DNA of 64,000 nucleotides from Streptomyces sp. f51 (GCF_037940415.1 NZ_CP149798.1:7907001-7971000); one strand, 5' to 3'; numbered from the stretch's first letter, positions 1 through 8,691 are shown. A program made the numbers and translations. The notes: generated by a model not told the origin, from the letters alone.

Positions 1-266
1 CTGAAGGAAACGCCAAGTCGTGGGAGCGAGCACGCTATGACTGGGACCCCGCGCAGAACAAGGTCACCGTCACCACCCGCGACTCGACCCCGTTCGGACC
101 CGGCGGTTGGGTGTTCCAGATGACCCCCCACGGCGACGGCACCCGTGTCGACGTCAAACTCCAGCGGCATCCCACCTCGTTCACCGCCAAGATGAAGTCC
201 TCGATACTCCCCTTCGCCGGCCCGGTGTTCCGCAAGTCCTTCAGGGAGCCCCTGAAGGCCAAGTAG
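1..266 (+). CDS. SRPBCC-family protein, C-terminal part (5' end outside window)
   Basis: The frame is open from base 3 to a TAG at 264-266 and gives about 87 residues with no start, so the gene begins before the window. The sequence alternates beta-strand-like segments (KVTVTTRDSTPFGPGGW, TRVDVKLQRHP) and ends in a long basic helix-like tail, the pattern of the last strands and C-terminal helix of START/SRPBCC (polyketide cyclase/dehydrase-like) proteins. These bind hydrophobic ligands in a helix-grip fold. No catalytic residue can be named and the substrate is unknown. The family call is by pattern only. Confidence 0.55.
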   Translation, partial: EGNAKSWERARYDWDPAQNKVTVTTRDSTPFGPGGWVFQMTPHGDGTRVDVKLQRHPTSFTAKMKSSILPFAGPVFRKSFREPLKAK

Positions 267-598
267 TCGGCCGCGGCCCTTCCTTGACCCTCCACCGCGC
301 ACCAGAAGGACCCTCCGCCTTGGACTCGTAGCCCCCGCTTCCCGTGCACTCAGCACGATTTGATGGAAGGGACCCACGAGTCAGTGGCGTCGTCTGCGCT
401 GGGCGCGCCGACGTCTGTCCAGCGGACGACGCCGTCACGGTCACCATCCTTTCGGCGACCGAGTTCCAGCCGCGCCGGCCCCGGCGAGAACATCGGCATC
501 ACGCACGTCTGCCCCTACGGCAAGAGCTCCGGACGGTCCACGTGCGAAGGCGACAGGTGGCGGTGACGCACGGCGTTCCGGTGTGGGCCGGCCGATCC
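267..598. other. Intergenic stretch, no gene seen
   Basis: The stretch lies between the stop of the SRPBCC gene and the stop of the convergent minus-strand gene. Open frames here have no recognisable protein pattern or ribosome-binding site and look like GC-rich chance frames. No clear terminator hairpin was found. Confidence 0.5.
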
Positions 599-1120
599 TC
601 AGGCCGGCGGGCGCTCTGCGGACGTGGTCATCGGCTCGGTAGGCAGGGGTCCAGGACGGGGATGCGGAGCACTGTGACCGGAAGGATGGGCATTCGTCTG
701 GGTTTCTACCCGGTGCCTGGCGTCGTCCAGTGTCCAGTGGGTTCTGCCGCTGGGGACACTATCGATCGCGGTGAACCGTTCCGTGGCGTCCTCGATACGG
801 GCCAGTACCTGGTGGACCATGAACGACTCTGTCTTCCGACGTTTGTCGGCTGGCCAGCGTGATGCCGTCCATCGGGCCTGTTCGACCGTGGTCACTGGCA
901 GGCCGATGTCCCTGGCCATCCGGATCAGGGACTGTTTCACCGCCCACGCGGGGGACTGGACCGGTGTGCTGCCCGGACCCATCGGCTCGATCTCCAGAGC
1001 CCGGTCCCCGATCGTGAACTGGGCTGGTGGTGGTCGGCCGGCCGCACTGCGTAGCTCGGCAACGATCTGCTCGTAGCGGGGCTGGCTGACGGCTCCGACG
1101 TTCCCCGACTCCTCGGACAT
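599..1120 (-). CDS. DUF6192-like hypothetical protein
   Basis: This encodes 173 residues from an ATG at 1120 (MSEESGN...). An ORF start 54 bp upstream is less likely because its extra residues look non-coding. The middle resembles a Streptomyces family with the pattern QFTIGDRALEIEPM, followed by a helix-turn-helix-like block (ARDIGLPVTTVEQARWTASRWP) and a region rich in VHQVLARIED. I associate this pattern with DUF6192 proteins, often annotated as possible DNA-binding or RacO-type proteins. Function is unknown. The protein ends about 35 residues after the HWTLDDARHRV block, so it is shorter than many relatives. The neighbours give no pathway. Confidence 0.6.
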   Translation of the reverse strand: MSEESGNVGAVSQPRYEQIVAELRSAAGRPPPAQFTIGDRALEIEPMGPGSTPVQSPAWAVKQSLIRMARDIGLPVTTVEQARWTASRWPADKRRKTESFMVHQVLARIEDATERFTAIDSVPSGRTHWTLDDARHRVETQTNAHPSGHSAPHPRPGPLPTEPMTTSAERPPA

Positions 1121-1390
1121 GGTCCCCCTGGGACGAGGCACTCCCGCCGCGGATGGAGCGAGCTTTGCATCCATAACCGAGAGTCACACTAGAACCCTTG
1201 GATTGCAAGGGGCGACTGCAATTGCCCAGTATTTGTGCGGAGTTGGCATCTCGATGCATTCGATGACGCTCCCTGTGATCAGTCCGTGCACGGTCCCTTC
1301 TGCCGTCTCCAGCACCACCTGCCGATGCAGGCAGAGACCGAGATCGCTTCAGAACAGCGGGCAGGGCCGGCGCCGGGTCCCGGCCGCCGG

Positions 1391-1507
1391 CTATGCGGCC
1401 GGAGTCAGGGCGGGATTGGCGGTGATGCGGTTGCCGACTGGTGTCTGTTCCACGGTCAGGCTGCGGGCGAGGGCGGCGACGATCTTCAGCCCGTGCTGGC
1501 CGATGCG
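1391..1507 (-). pseudogene. 3' fragment of an RsbW-type anti-sigma ATPase
   Basis: The minus strand reads GRIGQHGLKIVAALA-like residues, then VEQTPVGNRITANPALTPAA and a TAG at 1391-1393. This matches the C-terminal G2-box end of the intact ATPase at 4904-5353 (GRIGQHGLEIVTALAQ...PPGKRIIATV). Upstream of about 1507 the similarity stops, and neither the N-box nor a start is present. It is a decayed partial copy of a HATPase_c-type anti-sigma kinase gene, about 3.4 kb from an intact relative. Confidence 0.7.
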
Positions 1508-1732
1508 AGGGCACGGAGGGGCAACGTGAACACGCGGAGACCGTGAGTCAGAGGTCCCTCCTGCCTGTGTGGAGGGGGCGTGGACCCATCAGGGCACGCC
1601 GGAGTCCAGGTCCCAGCAAACTGCCTGGCGCTCAGCCCGCGATCGCGTGACCGCATCGCCCGGGGCCCCAGCCCGGTGCCGGATGCGTGTGTCCGTCCGG
1701 TAGGCCAACGGCAATGCTTGGCCAAGCGGAGG

Positions 1733-2422
1733 TCACGGGAGGCCGCCTTTTTCGCAGACCAGGCGGGCGACCTCGCGAAGCTTGATGTTGGTCTCCTGCG
1801 AGTAGCGGCGCAGCACGTCGAAGGCTTGGTCTTCGGTGAGGTTGTGGCGGCCCATAAGAATGCCCATGGCCTCACCGATAACGTGCCGGGTGGCTACGGC
1901 GTGCTCCATCTGGGCTTGGGTACGGGCGCTTGAGAAGGCGATAGCGGCGTGGGAGGCAAGCAGCAAGCCGGCCTGTTCACTGTCCGTGGTGAATGAGCCG
2001 GTTTTGCGTGAGTAGAAGTTCAGTGCCCCGAACTCCTCATCGTCGGTGAACAGGAGGAATCCCATCATGCTTCCCACGCCCAGCTCGAAGGCCTGTGGAG
2101 CAAAGAGTGGCCAGCGGGGCTTCTCTTCGGTGAGGTCCGCGATGCGGAAGACCCGTTCTCCCCGGGCGCTGTGTGCTGTATCGAAGCACGGCCCCTGCCC
2201 TAGCTCCGCCTGTAGCCGATCGCTGTCGATGACTAGGCGGTCAGTGGGGGCGACGGTTTCCACCTGGTGGTCGTGCAGAACGAGGATGCCCGCAGCGTCG
2301 CAACCCTTGACCAGCTCCGTAGCCGATGTGGTGATCCGCTGCAGGGTGGCATCGAGCGAATCCTGAGCCAGTAGGTCCCGCGCCATCGCCGCTAGCTTCT
2401 GCCCGAACTGTCCCCAGTCCAC
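1733..2422 (-). CDS. GAF and ANTAR domain RNA-binding antiterminator
   Basis: This encodes 229 residues. The start is a GTG at 2422 with GGAGGA four bases upstream; the longer open frame to 2599 lacks a good site. Residues about 10-165 form a GAF sensor domain (QRITTSATELVKGCDAAGI, GQGPCFDTAHS, FGALNFYS). Residues about 170-225 form an ANTAR domain (TRHVIGEAMGILMGRHNLTEDQAFDVLRR), a three-helix RNA-binding fold that prevents premature transcription termination in response to a signal. The ligand is unknown. Such soluble GAF-ANTAR proteins are common in Streptomyces and often regulate stress genes. It stands alone with no cotranscribed partner, so its target cannot be read from context. Confidence 0.88.
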   Translation of the reverse strand: MDWGQFGQKLAAMARDLLAQDSLDATLQRITTSATELVKGCDAAGILVLHDHQVETVAPTDRLVIDSDRLQAELGQGPCFDTAHSARGERVFRIADLTEEKPRWPLFAPQAFELGVGSMMGFLLFTDDEEFGALNFYSRKTGSFTTDSEQAGLLLASHAAIAFSSARTQAQMEHAVATRHVIGEAMGILMGRHNLTEDQAFDVLRRYSQETNIKLREVARLVCEKGGLP

Positions 2423-3284
2423 TTCGTCCTCCGCTTCGCATCCGGTCAGGCCAACCTGATACCCGCGTTCGACACGCTCACAGCAGGACCGACGACAAGC
2501 GCAGGGAGTAGCACTGGCACAAGAGGACCCGCGCGACTTCCGTCCCACTGGGACTGGAGCGTTTGTTCGAAGCGCTGACCCGCTTCTCACTCCATGCAAG
2601 CACCCTGAGCCGCCTCTCGCAGAGCGGCATCCCTACGGTTTCACCTTGCATCCGCCTTGGGCCGAAGGCTGGCAAGATCCAACTGGAGTCGGTGGCTGGT
2701 GCGATGTGACTGAGTGAGGGGAGTTGGCTTGCTGGATCTCAGCATCCCCCGCTTTCGAGCGGCAGGTGCCTCTCGTGGCACGCCGTAGGCGCCCGTCGGC
2801 CGGGCAGCCATGCAGCAGCTCCCCGTACAAGCCGTTGCAGCCACCGCGCTGAGCGAAGTCGTCAAGATCTCTGCCCTCCCGGTCAGTGGGCGCCCGTTCC
2901 GTGGTGAGGCGGTCGCCCACTGGCCGGGAGCGAGGCCGCCGATGCTTTGGCCTTGATCGAGACTCTGTCCGGCAGCGAACAGCACCGCTGCGGCTTCGCG
3001 CCAGGCTGGAGCATCCGAGCATACGAGGACACCCTCGACCTGGCGTTGTTCGAGGCGGCATTCTGCTTCAGCCGCCATGAGGTCCGGATACAGGGAACGG
3101 CTGTGCCACCCACCCTGGCCACGCAGTTCTTCGACGCGGCCGTCCCGTCGGCCCGGACCCTCCTGGCCCTCTTTCGCGAGCGGCCCTGTAGTCAGCAGGC
3201 TTCCCGGTTTGGTGCTCAGGTTGGCGAGGCGGGCCACTGAGCCCTCAGCCACATGCGTGTGACGCCGTCCGAAGCATGGTGAAC
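2423..3284. other. No intact gene; degenerate stretch
   Basis: A minus-strand open frame runs through this stretch (2641-3948) but its composition changes repeatedly and no domain is recognisable. It appears to be chance openness across several remnants. Plus-strand frames around 2890-3240 are similarly unconvincing. I see no start site with a ribosome-binding site. Confidence 0.45.
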
Positions 3285-3480
3285 AGCCCCGTTCGGGTTC
3301 GGTGAAGATGCCACGGTTGACCAGGCGTTTCAGCTTGGCTCGCATACCTTCGGTGATCTGCTCGCGCAGCCGTTCCGCGGTCTCGCTCACCAGCCGCTGC
3401 CGGGCCTCGATCTTGTACAGGAGCTCTCTCACCGCCCGCTCTCGCTCACCTGGGACGCATCGCGCCAGGTCGGGATAGCG
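3285..3480 (-). pseudogene. Remnant with coiled-coil segment, likely IS-associated
   Basis: The minus strand encodes a short charged helical block (RERAVRELLYKIEARQRL, then SETAERLREQITEGMRAKLK) followed by a winged-helix-like tail (KRLVNRGIFTEPE). Similar helical blocks occur in small Streptomyces proteins that travel with transposons. There is no convincing start and the sequence after the block is not conserved-looking. It lies directly downstream of the IS5-type remnant, so both probably belong to one decayed mobile segment. The assignment is weak. Confidence 0.3.
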
Positions 3481-3539
3481 GTGCGGGTCAGGCGGCGGAG
3501 CCTGACGTCTGGTCATGGACCAGTGGATCACGGCCACCG

Positions 3540-3982
3540 AGCTGGCCGGCCGGTCTCGCCACCACCCACCGTTTCGGTTCCGGGGTGAACCCGCTTGCCG
3601 GGCGATGCCGATCGCGTTGTCGTGCACGCTCGCGGCGGTCACGGCCACGGCGATGATCAGGCGAGTCCAGGACGACCGCGGGTGGATCCTCGTGCCGCCT
3701 GCGCATTTCGCGGGCCCGCCAGCGCAGCAGGTCGTGGACGGTCTCGGCGGTGTGGTCGTCGCGTCACTTCGCGAGGTAGTAGTACACCGCGCTCTTCGGC
3801 GGCAGATAGCGCCACTAGGAGCCGGTACGAGCCTGGTACAGGAACGCGTTGACGATCTCCCGCATCTCGTACTGGCCCACATGCCCGCTGACGCAGGGAT
3901 GCATGCCTCGCCTTCCAGGCCGTGATAACCGGCCGGATTAATTCCCATGCCTCATCCGGCAGATCACGGTACGGCTGACGCC
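3540..3982 (-). pseudogene. IS5-family transposase remnant, frameshifted
   Basis: The minus strand begins with a typical IS5-type N terminus (PYRDLPDEAWELIRPVITAW). After KARHAS it shifts frame into GHVGQYEMREIVNAFLYQAR, then meets an in-frame TAG where WRYLPPKSAVYYY would continue, and a TGA further on. Later pieces (VVLDS..., TAASVHDNAIG) lie in other frames. The order of pieces matches an IS5-group transposase, so this is one gene broken by at least two frameshifts and two stops. No terminal inverted repeats were located. Confidence 0.75.
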
Positions 3983-4213
3983 CGCTCACGCTTCCCAGCA
4001 GACCGCGCCACCGGCCCGACCGTGAAGTCCCGGAACTGAACAAAACGTACTCAAGCCAATGAGGACTTCCTAAAGCGCGCATAACACCCACTTGCAGTCC
4101 CCTACCTAGACCAGATGCCCTCTCAGGGATGCAGGCCCTGCTTGCAAGCCACGGCGGCATACTCAAGTGTCCTGAGGTTGGATATAACAACGCAATATGG
4201 ACACTCATCAGTC

Positions 4214-4474
4214 ATGGCCACTGAACCGCATCCTCTCTTGGCATCCTCCCCTTCCGGAATCGGGTTGCTGGCGGTGGGCGTCCTTCTCATCGCAGTGCTG
4301 CTGGCGGCGTTCCTTGTAGGTCACCGGAACTCCGCCCGGCGCCGAAAGTCCGCTTCCGTACCCTCGCGGGAGCAGGAGAAGCAGGCGCGCCAGGTGCTCG
4401 AAGACCCTCCGCGCCGTGGAGAAGGCTGGAGCACTCCTGAGGAAGACCCTGACCAGGGGCACCCCCACCGATAG
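4214..4474 (+). CDS. DUF6479-like small membrane protein
   Basis: This encodes 86 residues from the ATG at 4214. An earlier start at 4115 would add 33 residues that do not look coding. One hydrophobic helix (GIGLLAVGVLLIAVLLAAFLV, residues about 16-36) is followed by a basic, proline- and glutamate-rich cytoplasmic tail (HRNSARRRK..., PSREQEKQARQ). This layout matches the small Streptomyces DUF6479 proteins, and a second member occurs at 41870-42232. Function is unknown. It is probably a single-pass inner-membrane protein. Confidence 0.6.
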   Translation: MATEPHPLLASSPSGIGLLAVGVLLIAVLLAAFLVGHRNSARRRKSASVPSREQEKQARQVLEDPPRRGEGWSTPEEDPDQGHPHR

Positions 4475-4903
4475 AGCGGCCTTCGCGCCAGAGCAGTGGG
4501 GGCGGGAAGGGGGCGGCCCCTTACGCTGCTTCATACCGACAGGGGAGTGGACGATAGACCGCGGCTGTCGGTCGGTTCTTGGTTCAGCAGGGCACCTGCT
4601 CAGCGCTGCGCTCTGGATCTCTCCAATGCCTGGCGTCTACCGCTGCAGGGGGAGGCGCCCGAAGGTGTAATCGCCGGCACCCACCGCCTGCTCAGGCTCA
4701 CCCTGCCAGGGGCCTTCACCTGCAGGCGACTTGACGAAGGGGAGCGCTCGGGGGAGGGAATGGTGCCGCGGTGCCAGCGGCCGGTGCCGTTACCTCTCAC
4801 GTCGTCCGGGTCGTGAGGGGCCATGTCCTGGTTTCGTCGGTGAGTTTACAAGGGCGGCGGGGCGGATGAGGAAGCGGATGAGTGTCGGCCCGAGCCCGGG
4901 CCG
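4475..4903. other. Intergenic stretch, no gene seen
   Basis: This region lies between the convergent DUF6479-like gene and the anti-sigma ATPase. Several GC-rich frames are open on both strands but none has a recognisable motif or a good ribosome-binding site. Confidence 0.5.
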
Positions 4904-5353
4904 TCATCCCGTGGTGAGCATGACGGTGGCGATAATGCGTTTGCCGGGCGGCGTCGCCTCGATGCTGACGTTTTGGGCGAGAGCGGTGACGATCTCCAGT
5001 CCGTGCTGTCCGATCCGCCCGGGGTCAGGGGCTTTCACTGCGGGCGGCAGAGGGTTGCTGTCCCACAGTTCGATGCGTAGCGCGTTGCCGGTGACTTGCA
5101 TCTGCAGGAGGGCCGGGCCAGGCGCGTACTTGCGGGCGTTGGTGACCAGTTCGCTCACAATCAGCTGGACGATCTCCACTGTCGAGGTCGCCACCGGGAT
5201 GCTGTGCGTGTCGCGCACCGTGGAGAGGAATGACACGGCGAGGTGGCGGGCCTGCGCAATAGGGGAGCCGTCCACATCCACAGACAGGGAGGCTTCCATC
5301 GACAAGGCCACCTCCGCGCATCCGTCACCGGTGTCCTCAGATGAATGATCCAT
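4904..5353 (-). CDS. RsbW-type ATP-binding anti-sigma factor kinase
   Basis: This encodes 149 residues. It is a compact HATPase_c domain: the N-box is SELVTNARKYAPG (Asn72), the G1 box IELWDSNPLP (Asp98), and the G2 box GRIGQHGLEIV (residues 112-121). These bind Mg-ATP. RsbW-like proteins hold a sigma factor inactive and phosphorylate a partner STAS protein. A divergent STAS gene starts at 5530, only 176 bp away, and is a plausible partner. No sigma-factor gene is adjacent. A decayed C-terminal copy lies at 1391-1507. The kinase role is inferred from the family; many Streptomyces members have no defined target. Confidence 0.85.
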   Translation of the reverse strand: MDHSSEDTGDGCAEVALSMEASLSVDVDGSPIAQARHLAVSFLSTVRDTHSIPVATSTVEIVQLIVSELVTNARKYAPGPALLQMQVTGNALRIELWDSNPLPPAVKAPDPGRIGQHGLEIVTALAQNVSIEATPPGKRIIATVMLTTG

Positions 5354-5529
5354 CTCGCTCTGCCCGCTTCCACGTTTTCGTCAGATACCCCGCCCGGTGC
5401 CACCTACGCACTGTCCCGGACGTTACCTGTGGCACAGCCACAAAGACGCCTGGTCCGTAGGATGCGGTTCTTGACAGGCCTTCACTTCGAAGGCGATGAC
5501 TAGGCGCAACGAGACTTGGTGAAGGGTAC

Positions 5530-5898
5530 GTGGCAGACAATCACCATCCGGCAGGGCAGCCTATGCGCCTGTCGATCACGCCGGTCACCGTTGACGGGAT
5601 CCGTGTCCTGGTCGTGGCTGGCGAACTCGATGCCGACAACACTGGCACGCTGCGACAGGCACTGCGCGCTGAGGAGGACGGCGCGGCGGCGCTGACGGTA
5701 CTGGACCTGGGTGCGGTCACCTTCATGGACTCCAGTGCCATCAACGTCCTGATCGCAGCGAACCGTGACGCCACTGCGGCGGGTGGTCAGCTCCGGATGG
5801 CAGCCCTGAGCGAACCAGTCCAACGGGTCGTCGCAATCGTCGGCCTCGATACGATCGTGGCCTGCTATCCCACCGTCGCCCAGGCCCTCAAGATCTGA
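5530..5898 (+). CDS. STAS-domain anti-sigma factor antagonist
   Basis: This encodes 122 residues from a GTG at 5530 preceded by GAAGGG. An internal ATG at 5563 is an alternative start. The STAS fold is clear: IRVLVVAGELDADN near the N terminus, and VLDLGAVTFMDSSAINVL with the conserved Asp-Ser-Ser (67-69), the usual phosphorylation site for RsbW-type kinases. Unphosphorylated, such proteins free a sigma factor from its kinase. It is divergent from the kinase at 4904-5353, which suggests a partner-switching pair. The next bases (from 5904) are IstB debris, so the gene sits at the edge of a mobile region. Confidence 0.87.
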   Translation: MADNHHPAGQPMRLSITPVTVDGIRVLVVAGELDADNTGTLRQALRAEEDGAAALTVLDLGAVTFMDSSAINVLIAANRDATAAGGQLRMAALSEPVQRVVAIVGLDTIVACYPTVAQALKI

Positions 5899-5903
5899 TT
5901 GGG

Positions 5904-6060
5904 GACTTCGACTTCGACCACCAGCGGTCGATCAAGCGGGAGACCCTCTCCAACCTGGGAACCCTCGACTTCGTCGTCGGGAGGAGAACGGAGGTCGGCT
6001 ACATCCCCTTCGAGCCCGAGGCCGCGAACCTGCTCTTCCAGTTCATCTCGGGCCGCAACT
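5904..6060 (+). pseudogene. IstB (IS21 helper ATPase) fragment with internal deletion
   Basis: Beginning six bases after the STAS stop, the plus strand reads DFDFDHQRSIKRETLSNLGT, then LDFVVGR, then directly EVGYIPFEPEAANLLFQFIS. The intact IstB at 6404-7210 has the same two blocks separated by the whole Walker A region. This copy therefore carries an internal deletion of about 70 residues and has no start or stop of its own. It is in opposite orientation to the intact IS21 element nearby and shows substitutions, so it comes from an older related insertion. Confidence 0.8.
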
Positions 6061-6061
6061 C

Positions 6062-6217
6062 GTCGCCGGAAAAATTCCGGTCGGCGAGGAGCAGCATGCC
6101 GGCGTTCAGCAGCGGCAGGAGCTGCCTGGCGTATCCGGGTTCACAGGTGCTCGTCGAGCCGAACACGGCTCCTAGCGGACCGCGGGTGCCGGTCTCGCAC
6201 AGCGTCCTCAGTCGCAC
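6062..6217 (-). pseudogene. IS4-type transposase fragment
   Basis: The minus strand encodes RTLCETGTRGPLGAVFGS followed by YARQLLPLLNAGMLLLADRNF. This resembles the block in IS4-family transposases around the second catalytic aspartate (a G-M-L-L-L-x-D-R-x-F pattern). Both ends are missing. It abuts the IstB fragment, so two old insertions have been spliced together here. Confidence 0.55.
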
Positions 6218-6324
6218 GTGCGGGGTCCCTCAATGCCCGATGCGTTCGGGATGGATGCAGCCGGGGCAATGCCGCCGCCGACACAACACGGCAGCCCAAT
6301 CCCGAGTCGGCCCTGAGTACCGTG

Positions 6325-6330
6325 GCTGAC
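6325..6330 (+). repeat. Target-site duplication, left copy (GCTGAC)
   Basis: GCTGAC sits immediately outside the left inverted repeat of the IS21 element and is repeated in direct orientation at 8553-8558. A 6-bp duplication is within the 4-8 bp usual for IS21 family insertions. Confidence 0.85.
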
Positions 6331-6403
6331 TGTCGGCGACGCTTGAATAGTGAGCCGATTCCGGCGGACGAAAAATGACCCCCACTGTGTCAGTTGATGT
6401 TGG

Positions 6404-7210
6404 TCATTCCCCGGTGTTGGCCGCGGGAACCCGTCCGAGGTCGCGGCCGCGCATGCGGTAGCTGTCGCCCTTGAGCGAGATGACTTTGGCGTGGTGGACG
6501 AGGCGGTCGATCATCGCGGCGGCGACGGTGTCGTCGCCGAAGACCTCGCCCCAGCGTCCGAAGGGCTTGTTGCTGGTCACGATCACCGAGGCGCGTTCGT
6601 AGCGGCCCGAGATGAACTGGAAGAACAGGTTCGCTGCCTCGGGTTCGAAGGGGATGTAGCCGACCTCGTCGACCACGATCAGCGGGATGCGGCCCAGGCG
6701 GGTCAACTCGTCGCTGAGTCTTCCTGCTTGGTGGGCTTCGGCGAGGCGGGTGACCCACTGGGCGGCGGTGGCGAAGGCGACCCGGTGGCCGGCCTGGCAG
6801 GCCCAGATGCCGAGCCCGCTGGCGAGGTGGGTCTTGCCGGTTCCGGGCGGCCCCAGGAAGATCACGTTCTCCTTCCCGACGACGAAGTCCAGCGTCCCCA
6901 GATGGGCGATGACCTCGCGCTTCACGGACCGCTGGTGGTCGAAGTCGAAATCTTCCAGCGACTTGCGGGAGGGAAAGCGGGCAGCCCGGATGCGGCCCTC
7001 GGCGCCGTGGGAGTCGCGGGCGGCGACCTCCCGTTGCAGGCAGGCGGCCAGATACTCCTCGTGGCTCCAGCCCTCGTCACGGGCCCGCTCGGCAAGCCGT
7101 GCTGCCGCGTCCCGCAGGGCCGGGGCCTTCAACGCCTTGGTCAGATAGATCAGTTCGGATCCGACATCGCGGCTGGTCCGGGCGGGGTTCGTGCCGTTCT
7201 TCGTGCTCAT
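6404..7210 (-). CDS. istB: IstB-like transposition helper ATPase of IS21
   Basis: This encodes 268 residues with start ATG at 7210, whose first base is also the last base of the istA TGA (TGATG overlap), so translation is probably coupled. The Walker A motif is GPPGTGKT in NVIFLGPPGTGKTHLASGL; Walker B is LIVVDEVGYIPF; the arginine-rich AAA+ C-terminal part includes SVIVTSNKPF and IDRLVHHAKVI. IstB forms an ATP-dependent oligomer on DNA that helps IstA choose and bend the target. Length and motifs are normal for the family, so it appears functional. Confidence 0.95.
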   Translation of the reverse strand: MSTKNGTNPARTSRDVGSELIYLTKALKAPALRDAAARLAERARDEGWSHEEYLAACLQREVAARDSHGAEGRIRAARFPSRKSLEDFDFDHQRSVKREVIAHLGTLDFVVGKENVIFLGPPGTGKTHLASGLGIWACQAGHRVAFATAAQWVTRLAEAHQAGRLSDELTRLGRIPLIVVDEVGYIPFEPEAANLFFQFISGRYERASVIVTSNKPFGRWGEVFGDDTVAAAMIDRLVHHAKVISLKGDSYRMRGRDLGRVPAANTGE

Positions 7211-8463
7211 CACGCTGCCCCTTCGCCCGTGCTCAGGCCGCCGTCGATGACGCCGAAGATCCGGTCGTAGGTGTCCAGCGAGCGTTCCTCGACCTCCGTC
7301 CCGTCCACCGGCGCCGATTTCGTGCCAGCAGCCTTCTTGCGGGCTGCCGCGGCCGCGGCCGCGTGGTCGGGATCGGTGATGGTCTGGTGGCGGGCCCAGC
7401 TGCGGGCATGGCGGGCGACCTCGACGCCGTCGCAGGTCACCAGGACCTGGTCTAGGTCCGCGGCGACCTCGATGCGGCGGCCGACGGCCAGCGGATGCAC
7501 CGAGTAGTCGCAGGTGTCCAGGCGGACGTAGTGGTCCCGGGGCAGCCGCAGCGATGCCTTCCACCAGCCCGGCGGGGCGATCGGCGGCAGACCCAGCATG
7601 CGGGACCGGTCAGCCTCCAGCCGGTCCGCAGGACGGGCCTGCAAGGTGCGGTGGATGCGCCGGTTCGCCCTGGTCAGCCAGTCGGCGAGCTGGATGTTGA
7701 AGTCGGCCGGCGAGGTGAACACCCGGCCGGGCAGGAACGACGTCTCCAGATAGCCGTTGGCCCGCTCGACCAGGCCCTTGGCTTCCGGATCCCGCGGTTT
7801 GCAGAGCAGGAACTTGATGCCGAGCAGTCCGGCGAACGCGGCGAATTCGTCGGTCAGTTGAGGACCGCCCGGCCGCCAGGAGCCGACGGCTCCCTCGTTG
7901 TCCCAGACCAGCACCCGGGGGACGGACCCGAGCTCGGTCAGCAGCCGCCAGTGTCCGGCGATCAGGTCGGCCGCAGACCTGGAGGGCAGCATCCGCGCCG
8001 TGATCCACCGCGAGTAGCCCGCGACCATGACCAGCACCGGCGGCCGTCCGACCTGGCCGAAGCCGAGCGGGATGTCGGCGGGCGGGAACCACAGGTCGCA
8101 CTGGCCGATCTCGCCCGGCTCATAGACCGTCCGCGAGGCCGGATCCGCGGGCCGATAGGCCGGCCGCAGGTCTCTGACCCGGTCCTTGAGCACCGTCAGA
8201 CCCCGGTCCCAGCCGATCCGCTCGGCGATCACCGTCGCGGGCATCTCCGGCCACTGCTCGAGCAGTTCACGGATCTGCGGCTCGACCGCGTCCACGATCG
8301 AGCCCTTCGGCGCCCGCTGATACTTCGGCGGCGCATCGTCCGCGATCGCTCTGCGGACAGTGTTCCTCGCAATCCCCAGCTTCCTCGCGATCGCCCGCAC
8401 CGGCATCTGCTCGGCCCGGTGAAGCCGGCGGATCTCCGCCCAGTCCTCCACGCTGATCACCAC
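7210..8463 (-). CDS. istA: IstA transposase of IS21
   Basis: This encodes 417 residues. The N terminus (EDWAEIRRLHRAEQMPVRAI, ARKLGIARNTVRRAI) is a helix-turn-helix DNA-binding region. The DDE catalytic core has Asp123 (GQCDLWFP), Asp188 (VLVWDNEGAVG) and Glu233 (AKGLVERANGYLE). The C-terminal part is a beta-rich domain (CDYSVHPLAVGRRIEV). IstA cuts and joins the element ends, working with IstB. The 417-residue length is in the family range and there is no internal stop, so the element is probably active. The start ATG at 8463 lies about 90 bp inside the right end. Confidence 0.95.
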   Translation of the reverse strand: MVISVEDWAEIRRLHRAEQMPVRAIARKLGIARNTVRRAIADDAPPKYQRAPKGSIVDAVEPQIRELLEQWPEMPATVIAERIGWDRGLTVLKDRVRDLRPAYRPADPASRTVYEPGEIGQCDLWFPPADIPLGFGQVGRPPVLVMVAGYSRWITARMLPSRSAADLIAGHWRLLTELGSVPRVLVWDNEGAVGSWRPGGPQLTDEFAAFAGLLGIKFLLCKPRDPEAKGLVERANGYLETSFLPGRVFTSPADFNIQLADWLTRANRRIHRTLQARPADRLEADRSRMLGLPPIAPPGWWKASLRLPRDHYVRLDTCDYSVHPLAVGRRIEVAADLDQVLVTCDGVEVARHARSWARHQTITDPDHAAAAAAARKKAAGTKSAPVDGTEVEERSLDTYDRIFGVIDGGLSTGEGAA

Positions 8464-8552
8464 TCCTCCCAGCCTGACTCAACGAGCCAGACCTCTGAAG
8501 GGGGTCAACTTTCAAGCGCCGCCACCGGTCCACTTTTCAGCCGTCGCCGACA

Positions 8553-8558
8553 GCTGAC
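8553..8558 (+). repeat. Target-site duplication, right copy (GCTGAC)
   Basis: This is a direct repeat of 6325-6330, directly outside the right end of the IS21 element. Confidence 0.85.
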
Positions 8559-8631
8559 GAGTGAGAACCTTCGAATCGGCGTGATGACCGGGTACCCAAC
8601 TGCACGCATGTGCAGGGAAGGCAGTGCGTCA

Positions 8632-8666
8632 TGCCTATGGGCAGCGACGATCGCTGCCCATAGGCA
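8632..8666. repeat. Perfect 16-bp inverted repeat, 3-base loop
   Basis: TGCCTATGGGCAGCGA is followed by CGA and its exact reverse complement. It lies downstream of the hemerythrin gene (minus strand) and about 80 bp outside the IS21 right end. It could be a transcription terminator stem or a protein-binding palindrome. No T-run follows on either strand. Confidence 0.7.
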
Positions 8667-8691
8667 CGAGCTGCGGCAGCTTCGATGCGAG

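Larger units (their letters stand above)
6331..8552 (-). mobile_element. Complete IS21-family insertion sequence (2222 bp)
   Basis: Both ends begin with TGTCGGCGACG read inward (left end from 6331, right end as reverse complement from 8552). Similarity continues inward with related subterminal repeats ending in GACCCCC, as is typical of the multiple end repeats of IS21. Between them lie istA and istB in one minus-strand operon. The flanking hexamer GCTGAC occurs at 6325-6330 and 8553-8558 as a perfect direct duplication. Intact genes, matching ends and a preserved target duplication point to a fairly recent insertion. Removing the element restores a continuous sequence that does not obviously encode a protein. 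Confidence 0.93.

Noticed and set aside
1195..1211. CCCTTG-GATTG-CAAGGG inverted repeat upstream of the DUF6192-like gene
   Set aside because: The stem is only 6 bp, which is expected by chance at this length. No further support for an operator was found.
2641..3948. A 435-codon minus-strand frame
   Set aside because: It runs through the IS5-type remnant in the wrong frame and through unrelated debris. Composition changes several times and no domain spans it.
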